Shown here piece after piece: positions 19,466-28,635 of a DNA stretch of 51,019 nucleotides (its first letter is position 1; each line of letters starts with the position of its first letter). The position numbers and the translations under genes were made by a program. Where the stretch lies: positions 1 through 51,019 of the forward strand of contig JAUJOZ010000035.1 in the NCBI GenBank assembly GCA_030447415.1, written 5' to 3'. Source of the stretch: Thermomicrobiales bacterium. Its GTDB lineage: Bacteria > Chloroflexota > Chloroflexia > Thermomicrobiales > UBA6265. The notes beneath the pieces are model-generated. The model was not told where the DNA came from. It searched no databases and saw nothing but the letters and a program-made list of their open reading frames with translations.

Positions 19466-20230
19466 ATGAACCCTCTTCGAACCAGCAAGCGCTACGCGAC
19501 CGTGTCGAGCGCCCTGTTCCTCCTGACCCTCGTCGTCGCGCTCACCGGTGCGCTCCCGGGGTTTGCCGCCGCCCAGGAGACCACCCCCGAAGCGCAAACG
19601 ACCGAGCCCGGGGTGCTCGACGCGGAGCCGTCGACGCTCGCCTGCGCGGCGGTCGGCAACGCCGCGCCGCCCACCACGGAGCCGAGCGCGACGCCCGCTG
19701 AAACGTTCGACATCGTCAGCGAGGAGTCCGCGGCTCGCTACCGCGCCCAGGAGGAACTGGCGTCCGTCGGCGCCGCGGAAGCCGTGGGCGAGACGAACGC
19801 GATCATCGGCTCCATTCAGTTCGATGATAACGGGATGCCTCTGGCCTGCTCCCGCTTCGACGTTGACCTGCGGACGCTGCAGAGCGACGAGCCGCGGCGC
19901 GACAACTACCTCTACAACAACACGCTCCAGACCCAGCAGTACCCGCTGGCGACATTCGTCCTAACAGAGGTCGAGGGCCTGGACGAACCGCTGGTCGACG
20001 GCGAGGAGACCACCTTCACCCTGATCGGCAACCTGACCGTCCACGGCGTCACCAAGCTCGTCGCCTGGGAGGCTACCGCCACGCTCGACGGCGATACCCT
20101 CGAAGGCCGCGCGTCGACGGTGTTCGACATGCCTGACTTCGGCATTGAGCCGCCCGTGGTGGGGCCGGTGGTCTCGCTTGACGAGACGGTCAAGCTCGAA
20201 GTCGACATCAGCGCCGAGCGGGCGGCCTAG
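19466..20230 (+). CDS. Exported YceI-like protein
   Basis: A 254-residue protein. A Sec-type signal covers about residues 8-36 (LFLLTLVVALTGALPGFAAAQ, cleavage near AAA-Q). A Thr/Pro/Glu-rich linker follows. From about residue 80 comes the YceI lipocalin-like beta-barrel, with IVSEESAARYRAQEEL at its start, then CSRFDVDLRTLQSDEPRRD, LYNNTLQTQQYPLATFVLTE, GNLTVHGVTKLVAWEA and a MPDFGIEPP segment. YceI barrels bind long isoprenoid lipids such as polyprenyl quinones and are linked to redox or stress roles. It follows the dioxygenase by 73 bp and precedes a small membrane protein by 70 bp, so an operon is likely. The ATG at 19466 has only a weak GGGA upstream. Confidence 0.88.
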   Translation: MNPLRTSKRYATVSSALFLLTLVVALTGALPGFAAAQETTPEAQTTEPGVLDAEPSTLACAAVGNAAPPTTEPSATPAETFDIVSEESAARYRAQEELASVGAAEAVGETNAIIGSIQFDDNGMPLACSRFDVDLRTLQSDEPRRDNYLYNNTLQTQQYPLATFVLTEVEGLDEPLVDGEETTFTLIGNLTVHGVTKLVAWEATATLDGDTLEGRASTVFDMPDFGIEPPVVGPVVSLDETVKLEVDISAERAA

Positions 20231-20242
20231 ACCCCACCCGCG

Positions 20243-20279
20243 GGGGCCGGGCGGGGCGGCCCGGCCCTCGCCCGGCCCC
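20243..20279 (+). repeat. Intercistronic GC hairpin
   Basis: GGGGCCGGGC (20243-20252) and GCCCGGCCCC (20270-20279) are exact inverted repeats with a 17-base loop, between YceI and the following small gene. It may partially terminate transcription. Confidence 0.4.
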
Positions 20280-20300
20280 GCCGAAGGGAGTCCCATCACC

Positions 20301-20504
20301 ATGCATTGGATCCGCCACCATCGCCTGCTGAGCATCCTGCTCGGCATTGCCCTTCTGTTCGTGCTCGTCGTTGCGGGCTACGGCCTCTCGCTGGCGAACG
20401 AAGCTGGTCGCCTCCCCTGGCAGGAAGACCCGACCCGCATCCCGATCACCCCGTTCGCGGACATTCCGGGGTTCAGCGCCCCGGCGACAACCCCGATCCC
20501 GTAA
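20301..20504 (+). CDS. Small single-pass membrane protein
   Basis: A 67-residue product. After a short basic start (MHWIRHHR) one membrane helix, LLSILLGIALLFVLVVAGYGL, covers about residues 9-29. The rest is extracytoplasmic and Pro-rich, with no known domain. The ATG at 20301 has a GGGAG about ten bases upstream. It follows YceI by 70 bp on the same strand, so it is probably the third member of the dioxygenase-YceI group and could anchor or assist the exported pair. Too short for confident family assignment. Confidence 0.6.
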   Translation: MHWIRHHRLLSILLGIALLFVLVVAGYGLSLANEAGRLPWQEDPTRIPITPFADIPGFSAPATTPIP

Positions 20505-20719
20505 TGGGCGAACACGGGCCACGTTCGCGATCACCCTCGACGCTTGATTCCGACCGGGTCCTCGGCAACGTCACTCGGCAATGCACTTTCACGCGGCTAG
20601 CCAGTGGGACTGGAGCAGGAGCGAAACGGGTGTCGCCGGCCGTGGACAACCGAGTCGTCGCCCCCCTGTACCTTCGCGCTTCCAGTTTCATCCAGCGGGG
20701 TGCGCCGGCCCTGATGGGG

Positions 20720-21288
20720 AGACCAAGCCCGTCGATGTCGTCGCCCTCGTTCGGGAGGCGGTTGCCGACTTCGGGGCCGCCGGCCCCGACCGGCCTGTGA
20801 CCCAAGCGGTGGACGGCGCCGCGATTGTCCAGGGAGATCGCGTCCGCCTCCGCCAGGTCGTCGATAACCTTCTCGCTAACGCCCGGTCCCACACCCCGGC
20901 GGGCACACCCGTCCACGTCGCCGTCGCGCGGAAGGCAGACCACGTCGAATTGTCGGTGCGGGACGAAGGGCCGGGTATCGCCGCTGCCGACCAGGCGAGG
21001 GTGTTCGAGCGCTTCTGGCGCGCCGACCCCGGCCGCGTCCGAAGCACGGGCGGCACCGGCCTCGGGCTGGCCATCGTCGCGTCGTTGGTCGAAGCCCACG
21101 GCGGTACCGTCGGCGTCACCAGCCAACCGGGCCACGGCGCCACCTTCACCGTCCGGCTCCCGCTGGAAGGGGCTACGACCACCGCCGCCACCAGCCCGCT
21201 CCCGGTGACACGCGCGGCGGCCAGGCCAACGCCCTCGACCCTGGCTGCGGCGCGCACCGGCGGTCCGGGAGATGGGAGCCCTGGCTGA
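20720..21288 (+). pseudogene. Sensor histidine kinase C-terminal (HATPase) fragment
   Basis: Only the ATP-binding end of a sensor kinase is present. From about 20720 the frame reads [16 protein letters not shown], then the N box ([12 protein letters not shown]), G1 (DEGPGI), F box (FERFWRAD) and G2 ([18 protein letters not shown]), ending normally after a Thr/Ala-rich tail. The phosphoacceptor His helix, HAMP and sensor regions are absent and not found in the upstream 200 bp in any frame. Without the DHp helix it cannot autophosphorylate in the usual way. An open frame back to 20581 adds no kinase sequence. I call it a 5'-truncated remnant; no response regulator is nearby. Confidence 0.75.
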
Positions 21289-21545
21289 CGGCGGGTGCCT
21301 ACCCTGCCGCCGTCAGGTTGCCTCACCGCGTGTGGAGGCGGATTCGCTCAAGATCCAGATCCCGCGTCCGCTTTGACCGACTTCATCATGAACGTCGGTC
21401 GCGCTGCACGCCGTACCGCCGGCGTCTGGGTGGTCACGTGCGGCCCGGGCGTGCCGGCCGGCACCCCCCAAACGTCCCGTATGATAGGCGGCGGGTCGGA
21501 GAGGCCGACCCGCGTCGCCGCAGCCTTGAGGAAGGGGAGCGAGCC

Positions 21546-22319
21546 ATGGATCGGGAACTGTCGCGGCGAGACCTGCTGGGTGGTCTCGCCGCCGTCGCCC
21601 CGGGCCCCCCCCGCGGAACCATTACGCCCATCGCCCCCCGGGGCCCCCACGCCCCCCCCGCGGCCCGCCCCGCGGCGCCCCCCGCGGGGGGGCCGCATTC
21701 GCTGCCCCCGCTGCCGTACGACTACGCCGCGCTGGAGCCGCACATCGACACTCTGACGATGCAGATCCACCACGACCGGCACCACCAGACCTACGTCACC
21801 AATCTAAACACGGCGCTCCAGGAGTTCCCCAATCTGCAGAGCCTCAGCCCCGAGGATCTGATCCGCAAGGAGAACCTCGAGCAGGTGCCGGAGGCGCAGC
21901 GGGCGGCGATCCGCAACAACGGCGGCGGGCATTACAACCACACGATGTTCTGGGAGATCATGAAGCCGGGCGGCGGCGGCGAACCGACGGGCGCCTTAGC
22001 GGAGGCGGCTGTCGCCGGCTTCGGCGGCTTCCCTGCCATGCGCGAGGTCGTCAACTCGGCTGGGCTCAGCCGCTTCGGCTCCGGCTGGACTTGGCTGGTG
22101 CTCACGCCCGACGGCCAGCTGGCGGTCCTCAGCACTCAGAACCAGGACAACCCGCTGATGGACGGCAGCGGCTTCCCGGTCCTCGGGATCGACGTCTGGG
22201 AGCACGCCTATTACCTCAAGTACCAGAACAAGCGGGGCGACTACCTCAACGCCTGGTGGAACACCGTCAACTGGGACGCCGTCGGCCAACGCTACGAGCG
22301 GGCGCGCGGCGGGCAGTAG
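21546..22319 (+). CDS. sod: Exported Fe/Mn superoxide dismutase
   Basis: A 257-residue enzyme that dismutates superoxide to oxygen and peroxide. Metal ligands are clear: His75 (QIHHDRHH), His132 (GHYNHTMFW), Asp216 and His220 (GIDVWEHAYY). The SOD domain starts at about residue 50 (HSLPPLPYDYAALEPH). The N-terminus has a Tat-like SRRDLLGGLAA, but residues 18-49 are almost only Pro/Ala/Gly/Arg and lack the hydrophobic core a signal peptide needs. The DNA there is dominated by C- and G-runs, so base-calling errors or a degraded signal are possible. GAGGAAGGGGAGCG precedes the ATG at 21546. Mn or Fe preference is not resolved. Confidence 0.93.
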   Translation: MDRELSRRDLLGGLAAVAPGPPRGTITPIAPRGPHAPPAARPAAPPAGGPHSLPPLPYDYAALEPHIDTLTMQIHHDRHHQTYVTNLNTALQEFPNLQSLSPEDLIRKENLEQVPEAQRAAIRNNGGGHYNHTMFWEIMKPGGGGEPTGALAEAAVAGFGGFPAMREVVNSAGLSRFGSGWTWLVLTPDGQLAVLSTQNQDNPLMDGSGFPVLGIDVWEHAYYLKYQNKRGDYLNAWWNTVNWDAVGQRYERARGGQ

Positions 22320-22358
22320 CGGCACGGCCGTCGGGACTCGGGCGTCCGCAGAAGGTGC

Positions 22359-22384
22359 GAGCCGGGGGAGCATCCCTCCGGCTC
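22359..22384 (+). terminator. Hairpin downstream of the superoxide dismutase
   Basis: GAGCCGGGGG pairs with CCTCCGGCTC (about 10 bp with one G-U). It lies 40 bp after the SOD stop and before the converging BTAD remnant. There is no T-run, and terminator function is inferred from position. Confidence 0.45.
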
Positions 22385-22398
22385 TGTGCCATGCAGGG

Positions 22399-22700
22399 TC
22401 ACGGGGTCGTGAGCTCGCGGAAGAGGCGCTCCGTCTCGACCGACGGAGTCATCCCGGCTTGCTCGTACAGCACCCGGCGGCACTCCCCGATGACGCGGGT
22501 GACCTGGGCTGCGTTGCCGCCGGCCGCGATGGCGCGCATCAACAGCCGGTATCCCACCTCCCGCAACGGGTCGAGCTCGATCAGCGCCTGAGCCTCGCGC
22601 TCGGCGATGTCGGGCCGCCGCGGCGTAGCCCCGCCGCGACGGTTTGCTCGTGGGCGTGGATCTGCATCTCCGCATGGTCCGCCGCTAGCCCGCGATCCAT
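22399..22700 (-). pseudogene. BTAD (SARP-type) regulator C-terminal remnant, frameshifted
   Basis: Two minus-strand frames together give the end of a bacterial transcriptional activator (BTAD) domain. The first, from about 22700, reads GLAADHAEMQIHAHEQTVAA. The second, after a shift at about 22620-22640, reads AEREAQALIELDPLREVGY, then LLMRAIAAGG and CRRVLYEQAGMTPSVETE, and ends at TGA (22399-22401). The LDPLRE...LMRALA...CRRVL...P..ETE pattern is diagnostic of the helical BTAD repeats of AfsR/SARP regulators. The DNA-binding N-terminus is missing. This is a decayed leftover. Confidence 0.65.
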
Positions 22701-22721
22701 GGCGCCTCCGCGCCTGGGAGG

Positions 22722-22874
22722 AAGCCCAAGATCGTTCGCTGCACCTGCGGCGTCGAGATCCGCGGCGCGGAGGAGGCGGACCTGATCGCGCGGGTGCAGC
22801 GGCACGCCAAGGAAGCCCACGACCTCGACCTCAACGACGAGCAGATTCGGGCCATGATGGAGATCGAACAGTAG
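22722..22874 (+). pseudogene. DUF1059 small protein lacking a usable start codon
   Basis: Codons from 22722 read KPKIVRCTCGVEIRGAEEAD and on through HAKEAHDLDLNDEQIR to a TAG at 22872-22874. This is a DUF1059 small protein with its CxC motif and a conserved HAKEAHDLDL segment. The frame runs back to a TAG at 22686 with no ATG, GTG or TTG before the conserved part. AAG sits where relatives usually have ATG (MPKIVRC-like), and a GGAGG lies just upstream. Either the start was mutated or lost at the junction with the BTAD remnant, or an unusual codon is used. A second DUF1059 gene follows 48 bp later. Confidence 0.55.
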
Positions 22875-22922
22875 CGGGTGGGCAGGCGGCGGATGGTAGG
22901 CCATCCGGACAGGAGGCTGTCG

Positions 22923-23123
22923 ATGAAGACCCTGGCGTGCGGAGAGATCATGACGGGATGCGCCGCGACGTTCCGGGGCGAGACGGAGGACGAGATCCTG
23001 GCCCGGGCCGGCCGCCACGCCGCGGAGGACCACGGCCTGGAGGTCACCCCGAACGTGGTCGAGTTGGTCCGTGCCCACATCCGCGACGACGGGCAGGCGT
23101 CGGGCGCACAGGGCCGCGCCTGA
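22923..23123 (+). CDS. DUF1059 small protein
   Basis: A 66-residue product that starts MKTLACGEIMTGCAATFRGE and continues with AGRHAAEDHGLEV, the pattern of the DUF1059 family (short N-terminal Cys motif, His-rich AxxHA helix, then a C-terminal helix). ATG at 22923 follows AGGAGG by seven bases, which decides the start over an upstream in-frame reading. It is the second DUF1059 gene in tandem on this strand. The family's function is unknown; conserved Cys and His residues suggest metal binding. Confidence 0.75.
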   Translation: MKTLACGEIMTGCAATFRGETEDEILARAGRHAAEDHGLEVTPNVVELVRAHIRDDGQASGAQGRA

Positions 23124-23153
23124 CCCGCGCCGAGCAGCCCGGAGCATGGACCA

Positions 23154-23180
23154 AGGGCCGGCGGTCAACCCGCCGGCCCT
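23154..23180. terminator. Bidirectional hairpin between DUF1059 and Mrp genes
   Basis: AGGGCCGGCGG and CCGCCGGCCCT form a perfect 11-bp stem with a five-base loop in the 92-bp gap between two convergent genes. Position suggests a shared terminator; no T-run is present. Confidence 0.55.
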
Positions 23181-23215
23181 GGACGCTCCTCAGTCGCTGG
23201 AGAGTGTGCTGACGC

Positions 23216-24346
23216 TTACCGCGTCGACATCAGCTTGATCATTGGCTTGCGGGGCTTGCGCGCGGCCTCGACGGCGAGGCGGGCGGCGACCCGCTCGGCG
23301 ACATACTGGAATGCCGCGGCGGTGACCGACTCCGGTGCGGCGGTCGCGACCGGTCGGCCGGTGTCCCCGCCCTCGCGCACCGCCGGTTCGATCGGAATCT
23401 CCCCCAGGAGCGGGACATCGTGCTGCTCGGCGGTGCGCCGGCCGCCGCCGCTGCCGAAAATGTCGGACGTGGTGCCGCAGCAGGGGCAGATGAACCCGCT
23501 CATGTTCTCGACAATGCCCAGGATCGGTGTCTTCACCTCCTGGAACATCTTCAAGCCTTTGACCGCGTCGGCCAGCGCCACGTCCTGCGGTGTGGTGACG
23601 ATCACCGCGCCGGCGATCGGAATCTTCTGGACGAGGGTGAGCTGAACGTCGCCGGTGCCGGGTGGCAGGTCGATCACCAGGTAGTCCAGCTCGCCCCAAT
23701 CGACGTCGTTCAGGAACTGCGTGATGAGCTGAGCGACCATCGGGCCGCGCCAGATCAGCGCCTTCTCCGGGTCGAGGAGGAAGCCGATGCTCATCACCTT
23801 CACCCCGTGCGCCTCCAGCGGCATGATCTTGCCGTTGCGCATCAGGGGCTTGCTCGCCTGACCCATCATCAAGGGTGCGCTCGGTCCGTAGACATCGGCG
23901 TCGAGTAGGCCGACCGCGGCTCTGGCCCGCGCCAGCGTCACCGCCAGGTTGACCGCGACCGTCGACTTGCCGACGCCACCCTTGCCGGAGGCGACGGCGA
24001 TCGCATTCTTGACCCCCTTGATCGGCGAGGCGTCACTCTTACCCGCGCCACTGGCGCGGACGCGAGAGGTGAAGCGGATGGCGACCTCGCCAACCTGTGG
24101 CAGCGTCACTAGCGCCGTGCGAAGGTCCTGCTCGATTTGGGCACGGTGCGGGGTGGTGGCGACGGGGGCGAGCAGCTCGACCGTCAGCGAGACGTCGCGG
24201 CCGCTGACCTCGACGCTGGGAACCATGTTCAACTCGACCAGGCCGCGGCCGATCTCCGGCTCCTGGACCGGCCGGATGGCGTCAAGGACCCGCTCTTTGG
24301 TCAACTCCGCCTGGCCGGACGCGCTCTCGATCTCGGTGGTGGACAT
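23216..24346 (-). CDS. apbC: Mrp/ApbC family iron-sulfur carrier P-loop ATPase
   Basis: A 376-residue protein. An N-terminal MIP18/DUF59 domain covers about residues 15-95 (VLDAIRPVQEPEIGRGLVEL). The ParA/Mrp ATPase follows with the deviant Walker A SGKGGVGKST at 120-129. LDADVYGPSAP at about 148-158 and DLPPGTGD at 226-233 are the other nucleotide-site segments. The Fe-S-binding CPCC is at 287-290. The family assembles or transfers 4Fe-4S clusters to target proteins in the cytosol. ATG at 24346 (MSTTEIES) is preferred because an extended reading from 24400 adds a non-conserved Arg-rich piece. It stands alone between the DUF1059 pair and a permease. Confidence 0.93.
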   Translation of the reverse strand: MSTTEIESASGQAELTKERVLDAIRPVQEPEIGRGLVELNMVPSVEVSGRDVSLTVELLAPVATTPHRAQIEQDLRTALVTLPQVGEVAIRFTSRVRASGAGKSDASPIKGVKNAIAVASGKGGVGKSTVAVNLAVTLARARAAVGLLDADVYGPSAPLMMGQASKPLMRNGKIMPLEAHGVKVMSIGFLLDPEKALIWRGPMVAQLITQFLNDVDWGELDYLVIDLPPGTGDVQLTLVQKIPIAGAVIVTTPQDVALADAVKGLKMFQEVKTPILGIVENMSGFICPCCGTTSDIFGSGGGRRTAEQHDVPLLGEIPIEPAVREGGDTGRPVATAAPESVTAAAFQYVAERVAARLAVEAARKPRKPMIKLMSTR

Positions 24347-24593
24347 GAAGCACCCTCGTGGCCGTGAGACCGTCGCCGGCCGCGCGGCGTGATCCGACAT
24401 AACCGTGACGTATGCGCGAATTGTACCCGTCGGACACGCGTGCTTGACGAGGAGGTGAGGCCATCGAGGGACGACGCCTGCCCTGCCCGCCTCCGGACCT
24501 CGACGCTGGAGACCTCAACCTGGCATCCTGCCCATGAAGTCGCACCGGCGAACGAGGGCCCAACCGCGCCGTGCTCTGGTGATCGCGTGCTGC

Positions 24594-25661
24594 CTACTGC
24601 CTACTGCCTACCGCGTCCGGCGCATCCTCCCACCAGATGCGCTCGATCACCGGGACGGCGGCGGCGATCGGGAGCGCCAGCAGCACGCCGACGATACCGA
24701 GCAGCTCCGCCCCCACCAACACCGCCACCAGCACCGCGAACGACGAGATCTGCAGCGTGCCGCGGTAGACCCGCGGCACGATCAGGTAGTTCTCCACCTG
24801 CTGGTAGGCCAGGTAGAGCAGGAAGACCATCCCCGCCGCCGTCGGCGAAACGGTTAACGCCAGGAGCACCGCCGGCACCGTGGCGATCAAGATGCCGGCG
24901 ATCGGGATGGCGTCGGCGAGTGCCGCCACCACCGCCAATAGCAGCGGCTGGGGCACGTCCAGTAACCAGAGCACCACGAACGCGAAGACGCCGAACAGCA
25001 GCGACGTCAGCGCCTGTCCGAGGAGGTAGCCGCCGACGACGTGGCTGATTTCGGGTAGCGCCCGCCGCACCTTCGCCCGCTGGCGCGGGGGGAGGTAGCG
25101 CGCGACCCAGTTATAGACCCGCTCGCCGTCGACCAGCAGATAAACGGTCAGGACCAGCAGGACGAGGGCGTTGGCAATCCCCTGGACGAACCCGGCGCCG
25201 ACCGCGAGGAAGCGGGCGACGACGGCGCCTGGATCGGCGGCCCCCTGGCTCGCAGCTTCGCGGGCCCGGTTCACGATCGCCTCGTTGTCGTTCAGCAGCC
25301 CTTGCGCTTCGTCCACGTAACCGGGCAACGCCGTCGCGAATTCCGTCCCCTCGTCGATCACCGGTGGGACGAGGAGCAGCAGGATCAGCGCCACCAGGCC
25401 CACCAGCACCAGGACGATGAGCGTGACCGAGGCCGGACGCGGGCAGCCGCGCCGTTCCAGGCGGGTCACCACCGGATCGAGCGCGGCCGCGAGCAGAAGC
25501 GCGATGAAGAGCAGGAGGAGGAGCGACCAGAGCCGCCCCAGCAGCCAGAGCCCGGCCAGGACCAGGATGACCTTGGCGATCGTTCGCGTCGGCAGCTCCA
25601 GCCGCGTCGTCACCGCCGGGTCGGGCGGCACCCCGGGCTCCACCCCCTTTGGGGGCGACAT
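24594..25661 (-). CDS. AI-2E family transporter (TqsA/PerM-like permease)
   Basis: A 355-residue integral membrane protein. At least seven hydrophobic segments can be seen, including VILVLAGLWLLGRLWSLLLL, VTLIVLVLVGLVALILLLLV and LLLAVVAALADAIPIAGILI. The conserved DAIPIAG and QQVENYLIVPRVY motifs mark the UPF0118/AI-2E family. Members export small molecules or ions; some carry autoinducer-2, others act in Na+/H+ exchange. The substrate here cannot be told. ATG at 25661 has no strong ribosome binding site. A short triple repeat (CTACTGC units) overlaps the stop end at about 24591-24610. Confidence 0.88.
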   Translation of the reverse strand: MSPPKGVEPGVPPDPAVTTRLELPTRTIAKVILVLAGLWLLGRLWSLLLLLFIALLLAAALDPVVTRLERRGCPRPASVTLIVLVLVGLVALILLLLVPPVIDEGTEFATALPGYVDEAQGLLNDNEAIVNRAREAASQGAADPGAVVARFLAVGAGFVQGIANALVLLVLTVYLLVDGERVYNWVARYLPPRQRAKVRRALPEISHVVGGYLLGQALTSLLFGVFAFVVLWLLDVPQPLLLAVVAALADAIPIAGILIATVPAVLLALTVSPTAAGMVFLLYLAYQQVENYLIVPRVYRGTLQISSFAVLVAVLVGAELLGIVGVLLALPIAAAVPVIERIWWEDAPDAVGSRQ

Positions 25662-25777
25662 CGTTGCGGCGATCGAGTCCTCCTAGCCGTCCGTTGCATC
25701 CCGCGCAACGCGCCGGGCGGGGCAGTTCCAGGAACCTGGTCCCTCGCTCACGGCATCCAACCGGCGCCGGCCGCGGC

Positions 25778-27575
<1,798 letters not shown>

Positions 27576-27615
27576 CCATCGCTCTCCGGTCCACCATCTC
27601 GGCGACGCTGCGCCT

Positions 27616-28485
27616 TTATCGCACGCCGAGCAGGTCAGCCAGGTTGGCGGCCGGGTCAAGGACCGGCTCGATGCGGCCCGAGCGGGAGGTGAGGAGGCCG
27701 GTGACGCCGGGGCCATGACCGGCGATGATCGAGTCGCCGTGGACGACGATGCCGACCGAGACGGCGCCGCGGTAGTAGTGGCGGCCGTAGCTGGCGTCGG
27801 CGTCGAGGATGGCGACGAAGTCACCGAAGCGCAGCTCGTCCAGTCCGTACTCGGCGACCACGCCCGGGTCGAAGAGCGTGATGTCGTAGTCGCCGCGGAA
27901 GACGTGGTCGCGGCCGAGCCCCGAGCCCATCACCGCCGCCGGTGCGCACCGCGCCACCGGGACCACCAGCTTGCCGTTGCGCTCCTCCGTCACCCAACGG
28001 TCGAGGACCGTTGGGTCGAGGTTAGTGCAGAGAACATCGGGGAAGCCGTCGATGGCGAGACCGGTGCCGAAGCCCTTGACCAGGATCTGGTCGCCGACGA
28101 GGAGCCGCTCCAGCACGTCCGAGGCGAAGTCGATCATGACGTGCTCGGCGCCGCCGTGCTTGCCCGTCACGACGCCGCGGGCACCGCGGGCTTCGCCGGA
28201 CGCGATGATCGCCTCGTTGCCGACGCAGGTCAGGACGTTGAACCCGCCGTTCGCTGTCTCGTCCGGGTTCTTGGCCGAGACGGCCGGCTCGACGTGGTCG
28301 CCCACCAAGCCGCGCACGCGGTCCCCAATCCGCACGTTGTAGGCGATACCACCGGTCCCCGGCAGCACCCGCGGCGCCCCTTCGTGGGAGATCCGATAGG
28401 GCGAGCGGGTGTCGTACCGCGGCGGTGTCACCTGCCCCATCACGGACAGCTTCACCAGGTGATCGGCGTTGGTGGTCAGCGGCAC
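27616..28485 (-). CDS. DUF4438 domain protein
   Basis: A 289-residue protein with the conserved DUF4438 run: GEARGARGVVTGKHGG, HVMIDFASDVLERLLVGD, MGSGLGRDHVFRGDYDI and FGDFVAILDADASYGRHYY. These motifs are Gly- and Asp/His-rich and imply a ligand or metal site, but no reaction is known. It is soluble and has no signal peptide. GTG at 28485 follows AGGAG by nine bases. It lies on its own between the ATP-grasp remnant and the SH3 protein gene. Confidence 0.85.
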   Translation of the reverse strand: MPLTTNADHLVKLSVMGQVTPPRYDTRSPYRISHEGAPRVLPGTGGIAYNVRIGDRVRGLVGDHVEPAVSAKNPDETANGGFNVLTCVGNEAIIASGEARGARGVVTGKHGGAEHVMIDFASDVLERLLVGDQILVKGFGTGLAIDGFPDVLCTNLDPTVLDRWVTEERNGKLVVPVARCAPAAVMGSGLGRDHVFRGDYDITLFDPGVVAEYGLDELRFGDFVAILDADASYGRHYYRGAVSVGIVVHGDSIIAGHGPGVTGLLTSRSGRIEPVLDPAANLADLLGVR

Positions 28486-28635
28486 GGGCGGCTGCTCCTA
28501 TAACGTCGGCAAGTAACGTCGGCAGTCGGCGGGCGGCAGGTGGTCAACGATCGTACCCCGGCTGAGACCGTGGTGGCAGGCAGAGGGGGCGCCACGGAGG
28601 CGCCCCCTCCCCTTACGATCGACGACCGACCCCCG

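Noticed and set aside
24588..24612. Triple CTACTGC-like repeat as a CRISPR or attachment site
   Set aside because: Units are 7 bp with no spacers and occur once; a simple tandem repeat at a gene end.
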